NCBI RefSeq assembly: GCF_001553605.1
Contig: NZ_CP014229.1
Location: 1,206,501 to 1,270,500 of the forward strand
DNA length: 64,000 nt
Direction: 5' to 3'
Origin: Desulfovibrio fairfieldensis
Lineage (GTDB): Bacteria; Desulfobacterota; Desulfovibrionia; Desulfovibrionales; Desulfovibrionaceae
Both the position numbers and the translations under genes were made by a program. The notes below the pieces were generated by a model, which saw nothing but the letters and a program-made list of their open reading frames with translations, had not been told where the DNA came from and ran no database searches. Below, piece by piece: positions 37,401 through 46,521 of the stretch. Numbering within the stretch: the first letter of the stretch is position 1; each line of letters starts with the position of its first letter.

Positions 37401-37796
37401 CTCGGCGTCAAGATGCTGAAGATTCTCTTCACGCACGGACAGGCGACGGGGAAGCGGCAAAACCTGCTGTCGCCCGTCTTCCAGCACGACCGCGCGAAGC
37501 ATCGGATGGCGTGAGACGAGCGTGTCCAGGGCCTGTTGCAGCCGCGCGACATCCAGAGCCGGACAATCTATTTCCACATAGCTCTGCATGGCAACACCGC
37601 CTCCGCCGATATCCTTGTCTCTGCCAATCCAGTAGGCCTGCTGCATGTCGCTCAATGGGAAGGGCTTATACATGGCATCCGGCGCTGCTTTGACAACCCA
37701 CCGGGAAGGCAGTTTCTTGTTTTTTGCCCTCCGGGCAAGAGCATTCAGTTTTTCCATGCCTGACAAGGCAGTTTTGGAGATGCGCTCTGACTGCAT
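34419..37796 (-). CDS. NRPS Cy-A-T (heterocyclisation module)
   Basis: 1125 residues. The N-terminal domain (about 40-480) is a heterocyclisation type: FPLSDMQQAYWIGRD and, instead of HHxxxDG, DQWAIDGRS (DxxxxDxxS) near residue 180. The A domain (about 530-1040) has LTSGTTGTPKA, GGPTETTLWN, INIGGYRADPVEIE and ANGKVDRKA. T domain: HSGGDSL. Pocket residues around HHDMSMYDIFG, SIWNSVP and ILGGDW resemble cysteine-activating domains of PchE/HMWP2, so it most likely condenses and cyclises Cys (or Ser/Thr) to a thiazoline or oxazoline, a classic metal-binding group. Neighbours: PKS module 18 bases upstream, free methyltransferase directly downstream. Confidence 0.93.
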   Translation of the reverse strand: MQSERISKTALSGMEKLNALARRAKNKKLPSRWVVKAAPDAMYKPFPLSDMQQAYWIGRDKDIGGGGVAMQSYVEIDCPALDVARLQQALDTLVSRHPMLRAVVLEDGRQQVLPLPRRLSVREENLQHLDAEAREQRLNDIAMEMIATVSDLSVWPQSEVRFSRLSPSGAGRLHFRFDQWAIDGRSFQIIFEELGTLYASPQTALPPLRITFRDYLTALEQSKNGVEYFESERYWMDRLKSLPPPPPLPRRSSPASPATPDMVTRRADILTEKETLALKSICAEMGLSHASALGAAYGEVLALWSGTRRFTLNTPRFNRELSWHPDINNIIGEFATFTLLEFDDAQGVSFRDKAAKFQEETWTSLRHGQVSGMSLLRELARIKGSAESASMPVVFTAMPDGASDGADLDEHIRAMGILHRLYGSTPQVHLDCVFSIFSGKLHIYWDSRDSQFPDGLIGDMFQEFMRLVRLLASQKEAWERPRLAELPETQKKARQTAAAAPEPLPDTDLLRLFSHQAWSHPENIAIFCGEDAVSYHALHDAVFRVSQQIQKMLCGVVARPEQLPPHGGCVAVLMRRGWKAVAAVLAVMAAGRPFLPLDASCPAARLETLVRIGGAVAVITDEPCSHAAESLRLPGLVFDSSSPEAGSDRHYPVHERQFLHAPHAAAYVMLTSGTTGTPKAVTIGQKGLMNAVLHSNRRFKVTREDRFLAITAMHHDMSMYDIFGALTAGAAIVILAPEKASDPRHWVETIMRRGASIWNSVPGFHSALMKHCRKQGIQLPLRLHILGGDWIPPGTLASIAEFCPGSELYSCGGPTETTLWNILHPVRRLDPEWPSIPYGVPIANNSYYIMDSALNELPDWVAGEMYCSGIGVCMHTTGGDENSFVAHPRTGERLYRTGDMGRYRPGGIIEILGRKDFQINIGGYRADPVEIESALTTCSGVVRAILLPVSMRADGSDGESRTVLGAWVETDGRRPLPEELSEFLQKSFPLAMIPRLWAIEDQTPMTANGKVDRKAVGRLLAEIAGKGSMKGKNIRRPAQTPLEKLVARQWAEVLDTEEPPLDANFFHSGGDSLRAMQIIGRIREVIPVPLPLSVFFISPTVEGVANAILERLAVEAPAQQAAQEA

Positions 37797-37814
37797 GAAA
37801 GGGCCTCGCTTATG

Positions 37815-40433
37815 CTATTGTTCCGCCGCGTCGAGCCGCTCGGCGATTTTCCGAATAAGCCCGTCAACTGTACGGGCCTCCATAAATGTGCCCATAGTGA
37901 GCTTGATTCCGAGCTGAAGCTCGATGGCCGCGAGTATCCGTAAGGCGGTCAGGGAGGTGCCGCCCGCGCGGAAAAAATCGTCGTTGGCGGCCAGATCGCC
38001 GATGCCCAGGGCTTCCCGCCAGATATCAAGCAGAAGCCGCTCGGCTGGAGGCGTATCGTCCTCGCTCGATGGCCGGGACGGAGAAAGGGGGGGCTGATCG
38101 TCATAGCTCAGGGGCAGCCAGTGGCTGTCGGGAGAGAACGTATAGCCGGGCAGGAAAATGCGGGGCGCTTCTTTATCGGGCAGGAGCGGAGAGAAGCCGC
38201 ACAGAAAAAGCTCACCAAGGACAGACGCCCAGTTTCGGGCGGGCGAGGCTTGCGCGTCCGTCAGGTCAAAGACGGCCGCGGTCCCCGGCAGAGGCGCATT
38301 TTTGTCGCGTTCCAGCCGGTATTCAAGAAATGTCAGGGGCGCTCCGTCCGTCATTCCGACCTCTTCGACGGATGCATGGAAAGGCAGCGTGGAGAAGCTG
38401 ATTCCTGCGTCCGCCGCCCGCCATGCCCGGTTTCCGGTCTGGAACCGGGCAAGCTCGCGCAACCCTTCCTCCCGCGACAGGATGTTTGCCTGACACATAC
38501 CTGCAATGGCTCCGGTTCCCTGTCCCACGACAGCAGATATGGGCAGCTTCGCTCGGCGCAGCATATCGGACAGCGCATACCCCAAGGCCAGCGCCAGACT
38601 TTTTCTGCACAGGACGTTTTCCTCCAGCCGGGGAAGGGATGAAGACAGTTGTTCCAGCTTTATTCCCAACGGGGCGAGGCAGAAGGAGAAAACGTCGTGT
38701 TGCTCGGGATATTCTCCGAGTAATTTCATCGAGACGGCGAGCAGCCAATCGGCCGACTGCAAGCCGTAGTCCGGATGAACAACCGCGAGGCGTGCCGTCT
38801 GCGGCGAGGTAGCCATGCGGATGTGCCCGTCGCGCAGGGCGGAAGCCGCCTCATCGGTGGTGGAAACCATGAGCAGGGCCCGGTGGGAAAAATGTTTTCT
38901 GTGGCGGCAAAGGGCGGTGCACACAGCAGCCATATCGGCATCGGCATGTCGCGCGAACCATATCTCGAAGGTTTGAAGCTGCCGACACAGGCTGTCATGG
39001 TCGGGGGCGCTGAACATAAGGGGGTAGAGGGGCCGAACATTTCTGTCTTTCACGGCGTTCGGCGGGGCGCTCCGGGCGTGCGGGACCGATATGCCGCTTT
39101 CACGGGCCCATGCGGGCGTTTGTTCAACCACAAGGTGGCAGTTGGTGCCCCCAAAGCCGAAAGAACTCACACCGGCAAGGCGCGGCATGTCTTCGGGCCA
39201 GTCCGCACCCTTGACGCATAGCCGGAACTGGCTGTTTTCAATGTCGATCTCCGGATTGCACTGATGATGATTGACAAGGGGGGGCATATATTCATTTTCG
39301 AACATGAGAACGGTTTTGATAAGCGACGCTGTCCCGGCCGAGATGTTAAGATGGCCGATATTGCCCTTTACGGAGCCGATTCGGCAGGGTTGCCGCCTCG
39401 GAGCGTCAAAAGCCGCGCGCAGGCCCGCGAATTCTACTGGATCGCCGAGATTCGTGCCGGTGCCGTGAGCCTCGACATAGCTTATGTCCGCATTGCTTAC
39501 GGCTGCGGATCTGTGCGCCATGCGTATGACTTCCGTCTGGCCCTTGACGCTGGGCGCGGTGTAACCGGCCTTTCTCGCGCCGTCATTGTTGATTCCATAG
39601 CCGCGTATGACCGCCCGGATATGATCGCGTCCGTTGATGGCATCCCCGAGACGGCGCAAAAGCAGCGCGCAGACGCCCTCGCCCATGACCGTGCCGTTGG
39701 CGGACGCGTCAAACGGGCGGCAATGCCCGTCGGGCGAAAGAATCCCGCCCGGCTCCGCCCAATAGCCCCAGTGCCGCGGGCTGAAAACGGAAGCGGTGAC
39801 GACCAGGGCAAGATCGCAACTGTAGTCCAGGAGGTTCTGGCAGCCTGAGGCCACCGCCACAAGCCCCGTGGAGCAGGCCGTGTTGATGTTCAGGCTCGGA
39901 CCGGTGAGATTCAGTTTGTGGGATATCCATGTGCTGTTGAAACCCTGCCCGCTTAAAACCAGATTTTGACCGAATGCCGCACTCAGGTGATCGCGGACCG
40001 TGGGCCGGGTGTGAAAAAGCCAGTAGAAACTCTGAGCCGCACCTGCGAATACGCCCGTAACGCCGGCACGCTCATCGCCCGGGATATGGCCGGCATCCTC
40101 AAAGGCATGCCAGGACGTTTCCAGCATCAGCCGCAATTGTGGGTCAAGGGCACGGGCCTCGGCCGGGGTAAAGCCGAAAAAGTTCGCGTCAAACAGGTCC
40201 GCTCGTTCCAGCTGCGCGGTGACAGGCACATGGCAGGGATGCTCCATGATCGGAACCGGGCAGTCTTGCGCCGCAAGCTCTTCTCCGGTCATGCGGTGCA
40301 GGGTTTCCCGGCCGTCGCGCAAGACATCCCACAGAGCTTCAATGGTATCGGCACCGCGAAAGCGCCCAGCCATGCCCACAATGGCTATGGCGTTGGCATA
40401 CGCTTCCTGTTCCCAGGGGGAAGTTGCACTCAT
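37815..40433 (-). CDS. PKS module KS-(inactive AT)-ACP
   Basis: 872 residues. The ketosynthase (about 12-440) is complete: Cys in NTACSTG, His in EAHGTGT and GNIGHLN. The following ~280-residue region has AT-like order but the active-site motif GHSxG is VGQGTGAIAGM (near 640), with no Ser nucleophile, and FPGQGS is also missing. The carrier domain is intact (RAGGTSLTAL, about 828). Malonyl loading must therefore come in trans, for example from the intact AT of the PKS at 11338. It overlaps the upstream NRPS by four bases (ATGA) and feeds the Cy-A-T protein next in line. Confidence 0.9.
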   Translation of the reverse strand: MSATSPWEQEAYANAIAIVGMAGRFRGADTIEALWDVLRDGRETLHRMTGEELAAQDCPVPIMEHPCHVPVTAQLERADLFDANFFGFTPAEARALDPQLRLMLETSWHAFEDAGHIPGDERAGVTGVFAGAAQSFYWLFHTRPTVRDHLSAAFGQNLVLSGQGFNSTWISHKLNLTGPSLNINTACSTGLVAVASGCQNLLDYSCDLALVVTASVFSPRHWGYWAEPGGILSPDGHCRPFDASANGTVMGEGVCALLLRRLGDAINGRDHIRAVIRGYGINNDGARKAGYTAPSVKGQTEVIRMAHRSAAVSNADISYVEAHGTGTNLGDPVEFAGLRAAFDAPRRQPCRIGSVKGNIGHLNISAGTASLIKTVLMFENEYMPPLVNHHQCNPEIDIENSQFRLCVKGADWPEDMPRLAGVSSFGFGGTNCHLVVEQTPAWARESGISVPHARSAPPNAVKDRNVRPLYPLMFSAPDHDSLCRQLQTFEIWFARHADADMAAVCTALCRHRKHFSHRALLMVSTTDEAASALRDGHIRMATSPQTARLAVVHPDYGLQSADWLLAVSMKLLGEYPEQHDVFSFCLAPLGIKLEQLSSSLPRLEENVLCRKSLALALGYALSDMLRRAKLPISAVVGQGTGAIAGMCQANILSREEGLRELARFQTGNRAWRAADAGISFSTLPFHASVEEVGMTDGAPLTFLEYRLERDKNAPLPGTAAVFDLTDAQASPARNWASVLGELFLCGFSPLLPDKEAPRIFLPGYTFSPDSHWLPLSYDDQPPLSPSRPSSEDDTPPAERLLLDIWREALGIGDLAANDDFFRAGGTSLTALRILAAIELQLGIKLTMGTFMEARTVDGLIRKIAERLDAAEQ

Positions 40434-43400
40434 GAAAATACCTCGTGCTGACGTTTTTTTTGTTGCCGGACTTTGCGCTGGAAGTTTTCCCGGGATGGCG
40501 CGGGAGCTCCGGAGGGCAACGGGCCGGGAGATGCGGCGTTGTTTGCCAGTGATGCAATGTGCATGTGGAGGTCATTAAGGTTGGAGTAGGTGAATATACC
40601 TGCCATGCCGATGTCCACGCCGAGGTTTCGCCGGATTTTGTCCCGAAGAGGCGGAATCAGCACGGAACTGCCTCCCACATCGAAAAAGTTGGCTTCCGGA
40701 TCAGGATCATCCAGCTCCAGAACTTCCTTCCAGATTTGGACGAGCGTTCGCCAGACTTCGGATGCGCCGTTTTCGGGGGCATGGGCGACAAGACGCGGCG
40801 CTGTCGGCAGGCTCGCGGCCAAGGCCAGGGGGTGCGGCAACGGCGGGAGTGCATCGCCCCGGCTGACCCTGATGTGCAGATAGCGGGCGGGGTAGGCAAA
40901 GCCCTGCATATGTCCGGATGCAATCGCATCCGCCGGGCTTTTTCCTGCAATGACGTTGTCATGGCCGCTTTGCAGCATGCGAAAGATGCGGCTGGCCGCC
41001 AGTCGTGCCGTATCCGCATTGCGCCAGACAGGGAGGCACAGGCACAGATGGGTATGCGGGGCAAATTTGTTTTGTCCGGCGAAATAGTCACACAGGGCGT
41101 CAAAGTCTTCTCCCGCCATGCCTGCCCGGTGCCGCGAAGAGAATGAGGGCGAGCATCCATCCCGCAAAAGGCAGATAACCGGCGCTTCCGGAGCCTCCAG
41201 ATGAAAGGGGTGGTAAAATTTTTCTCCCAGTTTTTCCGGGGAAATATGCCTGCCGTTGCCCTGGGGGCTGTGCACGAGATGCAGCAGGCCGCCGGGGAGG
41301 GCATCGAAGCTTTGCCGTCCTCGTTCCAGGGCTTGCCTGACGGTCTGGTCGGGAAGTGCCGAATCGGAAGAGCCGGGTTGTTCCAGAAGAAAAAAGCGGG
41401 CTGTGGACCGTTGTCGTAGTGCCTGGACCAGCATGCGCCCTTCATCTCCCGCCCCATTTATCAGCAGGCAGAAGCGATCGGGTGCAAAGGGACGATCCCA
41501 GTCGGGCACGGAGGCGGCGTCCGGCACGACTGGGCGCGCGAAACGGTCGGGCCCTTGCGTAAAAAGCACATCGCGAGTCAAGGGTTCCGGATCGTGCGGA
41601 TCTGTGGCTTTCACCGCATAGGCGACGGCAAGTTTTTGTACCTGATCCGCAAAAAAGTCGTTTTCGGCAATGTACAGCCCTTGCCGTGCAAAAGAGCTGT
41701 GAGAATAGCGCTGGAAAAAACGCTTCAGAAGCTCTTCTGTCGCGATCGGAAGCAGTGACAGGTAATGCCGGTCAGGACGCAACTCCCGGTTGTGAGAAGC
41801 CCGGATAAGCGGTATTTGCGTCAGTTCGACCGCGTGCGCGCAAGGTAGCCAGGGGGGTATGCGGGAAAGAAGGTTTTTCACAGCATCGGAAGCAACGCTC
41901 CCGTCATGCCAGAGGATGCATTCGCCCCCTATATCCAAGAGGGAACCAGACGTTTCAGGAGCTGCGAAAGCAAGGGCCGCATGAGGCGAAGAGCCCGGCG
42001 TGTCCGCCAGCAGAAAATCGGTCAGCGCATCAAGGTTCACAGAGCGTCCCTTGAACCAGAGGTGGTCGGCAATGGCGGACGGCAGCGGAATGGACAGCGT
42101 GTCGGACGACAGGGGCACGGCGCGGAACAGGTTGCCCAGAGCCGCCGGTTCGCCGCAGACGCAGTCTGCGGGAAGGATATTCTTTCCGATGACGGCCCGG
42201 CAGAACCGCTCGTCGCCCTGCCAGCCCTGTCCGTCGAGCAATGCTGTTGCCCAGCGCAGGCTGCGGGGGATACGCAAAAAAAGCCGGCAGCGGTCGAGTG
42301 CGGACCGGTTTTTTGCCAGAAAGGCGGCTGTGGGCAGATCATCCATGATCCATAGCGATTGCACGCCGTTTTGCAGCAGGCGCAGCGCACTTTCCCAGTT
42401 TGTTGTGACGGGAAGCGCGTTTTCACATATTGCGTCGTCAGGATGGCCCCAGACAGGAATTATTCCCTGAAGCAGGGCGGCCAGAGCCACAATGCCGGCG
42501 CGGTCGGCATCTTCGTTTTCAAGAAAGCGGATCTGCCCCTGCCCTCCGCTCAGGTTTTGGCAGGTTTCCTCCAGACCCGCCATGAAAGCGTTCGCGTCAT
42601 AAGCCTGCCATGCAGCCGGACTTTCCCCGTCATTGACCAACAGCGGAGGAATGCCTTTTCCCTCGTGGAAAAGAGCATCTCCAGCCGGAAGGTCCGTGAT
42701 TTGCAGCAGGTCTTCCCACAGGACGTTCACAATTTCGCAATATTTTGTTTCCGGCATGGCCGGACGGCTCAAGCTTTTTTCCCCTACCGCGAGGACGCCC
42801 AGCGGAGGATGCCGCATAGCTGTTATGAGGGAGGAAACGTCTTCATCCTCATAAGCCAGAGCAAGTGTAATCCCGCCGAGTATGCAGGCTTTTTGCAGCA
42901 TATGTCGCGCCTGGGTATTGCCTCCCCGCCACAGGCACAGCACTTCCGACGGCCGGGCTGAAGGGAAATGCGTTGCGAGTGCCTGCAGCAGGCGACCCAG
43001 AACCGCCGCATTTTCATCTGTGCGCAGGGCGGACAGAAGACGCCGTAGTCCCTTGGCGGGTTCCGTATGCTCTTTCGGCCCAGGATATGGGCGGGCATCG
43101 GATGTCAGGCCACGGGCAGTATGTTCTTCGGCATGAGGCAGTGCTTCGCAGGTGCGGGAAAAGTTGTCCATAAGGAGCTGGATACGTTCTTTTTCAAAAA
43201 GATCTTCTCTGTATTCCACGTGCAGCCAGGTATTTTCAACGCCGAAATCCCACACGATAAAGGAAAGCTCATGCTCGGTGACAGGATGGTCAGGAAGGCG
43301 TACGCGCATTTTTCCGGCATTGCGGCCTGCAAAGGCATTCTGCAGCAGAAACATTATCTGACCGATGGGCTGCCATGCCCGGACACGGGGCAGCCCAAGG

Positions 43401-44614
43401 GCATCAACAATGGAGCAGAACGGAATATCCTGGTTGTCCAGCGCCGCCAGCACGGCGGCATTGCTTTGCCGGAGCTCTTCGCATAGAGGGGCATCGCCAT
43501 CCAGCGGGCAATAGAGGGGCAGCACATTGATAAAGCAGCCCACCATCCTCGCGGTACCTTCCAGTTGTTGCCGGTTGGCGGAAACGGTGAGGATGGGAGC
43601 GTCCTCCTGCCCGCTCGCGCGGTAGAGCGCCACACGCAGGGCCGTATGCAGGGCGGCAAAGAGACTGCAGCCGTGCCGTGCCGCCCATTGCCGCAGTTCC
43701 GTAAGCAGTTCCGGGCGGAGGCGCGTTTGGATAAGCCCGCAGCTCCGGACGGAGTCGTTGCCTCGGGCGACTTTTGTGGGAAAGGCGTGTGGAGCGGACC
43801 CGAGGGGCAGCACGTTGCGCCAGTATGCGGCCTGTTTTTCCCGGACGGCTGGCAGCAGGATCTCTGCGGCCCATGCGGCGTAGTCCGTATACTGAAGCTC
43901 CTGTTGCCGCTGCGCGGCTGCAATGGATCCGGCTTCAGGCGAGAGGAGTCTTTGCCAGTCTTCAAGAAGTATCCCAACCGACCATCCGTCCATGATCAGG
44001 TGATCCACGCAGAGTACGAAAGCGGCCCTTTGCTCCGGCACAGCCACATAGGACGCCCGTATCAAGGGGTCGGAAGCCATGGAGAAGGGGGTTCTTTTAT
44101 ATGCTTCCAGAATTTCAGCAATCTTGTCGTTGAAATTCTCCGGCGAAGTCTGGTGGATCTCAGGACGTACAGGGCGTCGCACGTCCAGAAACTGCTCCGG
44201 TTTGCCGTCAGTAGAAATCCTGATGGACAGGCGCAACGCCCCGTGAATCTCAAGCAGCTTTTCAAAGGACGCCATAACCTCCTGCTCCGTAGGAACAAAA
44301 AGCAGGTCGAGAACTCCCGTCTGGTTCAGCACATTGGTATTGTCGCGCTCATCAAGGTGCAGATTGTACAGTCCCAGCTGATAGGGGGACAGAGGGGCTT
44401 TTTCCGCATAACGAGTGGAAGGCGGCGGCAAGCGCAGGACAGGAGAGGCGTTCGCGCTTTCGAGCCGTCTGAGAAGCATACGCGAGCCGCGCTTGAGTTC
44501 CATGCGCAGATCCGGCGTCAATGCGCTGGCCGGATTCACAAGAAGCCGTCCGTTTTTCCCTTCAACCTGTATGTTGCGGTCCGCGCACCGGCGGAGGATG
44601 TCTTCCGCTCTCAT
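40430..44614 (-). CDS. NRPS TubC-dock-C-(dead A)-(KR-like)-T
   Basis: 1394 residues. Residues 1-55 form a TubC-type N-terminal docking domain (IQVEGKNGRLLV, ALTPDLRMELKRG). C domain about 65-500; its active motif is DHLIMDG, with the first His replaced but the catalytic one kept. About 500-1000 aligns in outline with an A domain but lacks TSGSTG, YGxTE and the A8 motif, and the A10 lysine motif GKxDR reads SHNREL. About 1040-1270 begins like a ketoreductase Rossmann fold (LLINGAGDEGRMLVQAL) but without clear catalytic Ser/Tyr. The T domain (DVGGSSVL, about 1315) is intact. Its carrier must be charged in trans or simply passed over. It is coupled by ATGA to both neighbours. Confidence 0.85.
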   Translation of the reverse strand: MRAEDILRRCADRNIQVEGKNGRLLVNPASALTPDLRMELKRGSRMLLRRLESANASPVLRLPPPSTRYAEKAPLSPYQLGLYNLHLDERDNTNVLNQTGVLDLLFVPTEQEVMASFEKLLEIHGALRLSIRISTDGKPEQFLDVRRPVRPEIHQTSPENFNDKIAEILEAYKRTPFSMASDPLIRASYVAVPEQRAAFVLCVDHLIMDGWSVGILLEDWQRLLSPEAGSIAAAQRQQELQYTDYAAWAAEILLPAVREKQAAYWRNVLPLGSAPHAFPTKVARGNDSVRSCGLIQTRLRPELLTELRQWAARHGCSLFAALHTALRVALYRASGQEDAPILTVSANRQQLEGTARMVGCFINVLPLYCPLDGDAPLCEELRQSNAAVLAALDNQDIPFCSIVDALGLPRVRAWQPIGQIMFLLQNAFAGRNAGKMRVRLPDHPVTEHELSFIVWDFGVENTWLHVEYREDLFEKERIQLLMDNFSRTCEALPHAEEHTARGLTSDARPYPGPKEHTEPAKGLRRLLSALRTDENAAVLGRLLQALATHFPSARPSEVLCLWRGGNTQARHMLQKACILGGITLALAYEDEDVSSLITAMRHPPLGVLAVGEKSLSRPAMPETKYCEIVNVLWEDLLQITDLPAGDALFHEGKGIPPLLVNDGESPAAWQAYDANAFMAGLEETCQNLSGGQGQIRFLENEDADRAGIVALAALLQGIIPVWGHPDDAICENALPVTTNWESALRLLQNGVQSLWIMDDLPTAAFLAKNRSALDRCRLFLRIPRSLRWATALLDGQGWQGDERFCRAVIGKNILPADCVCGEPAALGNLFRAVPLSSDTLSIPLPSAIADHLWFKGRSVNLDALTDFLLADTPGSSPHAALAFAAPETSGSLLDIGGECILWHDGSVASDAVKNLLSRIPPWLPCAHAVELTQIPLIRASHNRELRPDRHYLSLLPIATEELLKRFFQRYSHSSFARQGLYIAENDFFADQVQKLAVAYAVKATDPHDPEPLTRDVLFTQGPDRFARPVVPDAASVPDWDRPFAPDRFCLLINGAGDEGRMLVQALRQRSTARFFLLEQPGSSDSALPDQTVRQALERGRQSFDALPGGLLHLVHSPQGNGRHISPEKLGEKFYHPFHLEAPEAPVICLLRDGCSPSFSSRHRAGMAGEDFDALCDYFAGQNKFAPHTHLCLCLPVWRNADTARLAASRIFRMLQSGHDNVIAGKSPADAIASGHMQGFAYPARYLHIRVSRGDALPPLPHPLALAASLPTAPRLVAHAPENGASEVWRTLVQIWKEVLELDDPDPEANFFDVGGSSVLIPPLRDKIRRNLGVDIGMAGIFTYSNLNDLHMHIASLANNAASPGPLPSGAPAPSRENFQRKVRQQKKRQHEVFS

Positions 44615-46521
44615 TGTTCGTCTCCCACAGCTTTCTCAAGAGAAGAAGGCCGCCTTGTGCGCCTGTGGAAAGAAAACCTGACCGGCTCCGTTTTGGGGGC
44701 GTCATGAAACGTGTTCACACCGGAATTCCGGGCACTCTCGACATAGGCTTGTACTTTGGCGGCGGTATTGTCTTCAAGAAGCAGACTGAACGGCACCGGG
44801 ACCTGTGTCGCCTGTCTGATCTCACCGATGAGGCGTGCGGCCTTGATGGAGGTGCCACCCGCATCGAAAAAGGAATCCTGGAGTCTGTAGTCACAGTTGC
44901 CGAGAACTTCGCGGAACATCCCGAGGATACTGCCGTCTTCGACCAGCGTGGGAGTGGGCACCGTGGGAAGGCGGCTGCGGTCAACTTTGCCGTGCGTGTT
45001 CAGGGGCAGACTGTCCACCAGGATGTAGTGCCTGGGAACCATGTATTCGGGCAGACGGGCAAGCATGTGATCTTTCAGACCGGCCATGAAACGTGCCCGA
45101 AGATTCCGGTCGGTCAGCATCGCGGGGGATTCGGGCGTGACATAGGCGACAAGTTCTCTGTCAGTGCCCTGCGTGAGGGAGATGAAGGCCATTTTTACAT
45201 CCGGCGCCCCCATGGCTGTGGAGCAGATTTCTCCAAGTTCCACGCGGCGTCCGGATATTTTTATCTGGTTGTCCTTTCTGCCGAAGACCGTCAGGCTGCC
45301 GTGTTCGTCCAGGGTTCCGTAGTCGCCGGTCCGGTAAACGCGTCCCTCGAGGTACGGCAAGTGCACAAAGGAGCGGCCCGTCCGCTTCGCATCCCCGATG
45401 TAGCCCAGGCCCACGCATGGTCCGCTTATGAGTACTTCGCCCACGGAACCGGGCGGAAGCGGGCGCATGTCGTCGTCCACGATAAATATTCCGGCGGCTG
45501 CAATGGGGCGGCCCGCAGGAACTACGGCAGGTTCAAGGCTTTTCGGGGTGATACTCTCCCGCGTGACGTATATGGTGCATTCCGCCGGTCCGTAGCAGTT
45601 GTGGATAGTGGTGCCGGGGCATGCCGCGCATACCTTCATGATGGCTTCGCGATTGGGCATTTCGCCGCAAATGCATACGTCGCGCATGCTTTTCAGGGTC
45701 GTAACGTCCTGTGTGGACAGAATGTTGAAAACTCCAGTGGAGAGTATGGCCCAACAAATGTCGTAGCGGCTGATGTGGGATTTGAGGCGTTCCGCATCCA
45801 GGGATACTTCTGTTTCCGTTACAATGATCGTTCCGGCATGCAGAAGGCTGCCCCAGACCTCCATCATGGAAAGGTCGAATGTGACGGCGATGACGTGCGC
45901 CATGCGGTCATGTTTTCGTACGCCGTATTCCGAGGGATTTTGCAGTACTGCGTATGTGTTGGCATGGGTCAGGGCGACGCTCTTGGGTTCTCCGGTGGAA
46001 CCCGAAGTGTGGATGACATACAGAGGCAGGGATTCTTCATCGCGGGATTTTTGGACACGTATCTCAATAGCGGGGGCGTTGTCCGGCATGTCCAAAAAAT
46101 CCGCAACATCCAGCACCTCGACCGGCAGGTCCCGTGGAATGATTGCCGCGCAATCCCCGCCGGTGAGCACGACCTTTATGCTGCAGCGGCGCAGGATGCC
46201 CTGAATTCTCGCCGGGGGCCAGTCCAGCCCGATAGGGGCATAGGCGATGCCCGCCTTTGCCGCTCCCAGCCAGCAGGCCACGTTGCCGATCGAACGGGGC
46301 AGCAGCACACCCACAACCTTGACCGGCTGCTCAGGAGTCTGGGAGTATGACCGCTGCAGGCGCGCCGCAATGCGGTTGGACACTGCATCAAGCTCTGCAT
46401 AGGTGATGCTCTGTTCTCCGTCCACTACGGCTTCCTGATCGGGGAAAAGCCGTGCATTTTCCAAAAATGAAGCGATGAGTCTTGTCTCGTTCAGTTCAAG
46501 CGATGCGTTGTTATTGCACAT
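44611..46521 (-). CDS. Stand-alone NRPS loading protein, A-T (first)
   Basis: 636 residues. The ATG at 46521 overlaps the end of the phosphopantetheinyl transferase gene by 11 bases. A domain: YAELDAVS, HTSGSTGEPKS, CYGPAE, YRTGDYG, IKISGRRVELGE, THGKVDR. T domain: DAGGTSIK near 555. Asp in TFDLSMMEVWG occupies the position that binds an alpha-amino group, so it should load an alpha-amino acid rather than an aryl acid; which one I cannot say. The next gene begins with a TubC docking domain, which fits this protein's free C-terminus (SLEKAVGDEQ) acting as its partner. A paralogue with the same build is encoded at 47663. Confidence 0.92.
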   Translation of the reverse strand: MCNNNASLELNETRLIASFLENARLFPDQEAVVDGEQSITYAELDAVSNRIAARLQRSYSQTPEQPVKVVGVLLPRSIGNVACWLGAAKAGIAYAPIGLDWPPARIQGILRRCSIKVVLTGGDCAAIIPRDLPVEVLDVADFLDMPDNAPAIEIRVQKSRDEESLPLYVIHTSGSTGEPKSVALTHANTYAVLQNPSEYGVRKHDRMAHVIAVTFDLSMMEVWGSLLHAGTIIVTETEVSLDAERLKSHISRYDICWAILSTGVFNILSTQDVTTLKSMRDVCICGEMPNREAIMKVCAACPGTTIHNCYGPAECTIYVTRESITPKSLEPAVVPAGRPIAAAGIFIVDDDMRPLPPGSVGEVLISGPCVGLGYIGDAKRTGRSFVHLPYLEGRVYRTGDYGTLDEHGSLTVFGRKDNQIKISGRRVELGEICSTAMGAPDVKMAFISLTQGTDRELVAYVTPESPAMLTDRNLRARFMAGLKDHMLARLPEYMVPRHYILVDSLPLNTHGKVDRSRLPTVPTPTLVEDGSILGMFREVLGNCDYRLQDSFFDAGGTSIKAARLIGEIRQATQVPVPFSLLLEDNTAAKVQAYVESARNSGVNTFHDAPKTEPVRFSFHRRTRRPSSLEKAVGDEQ

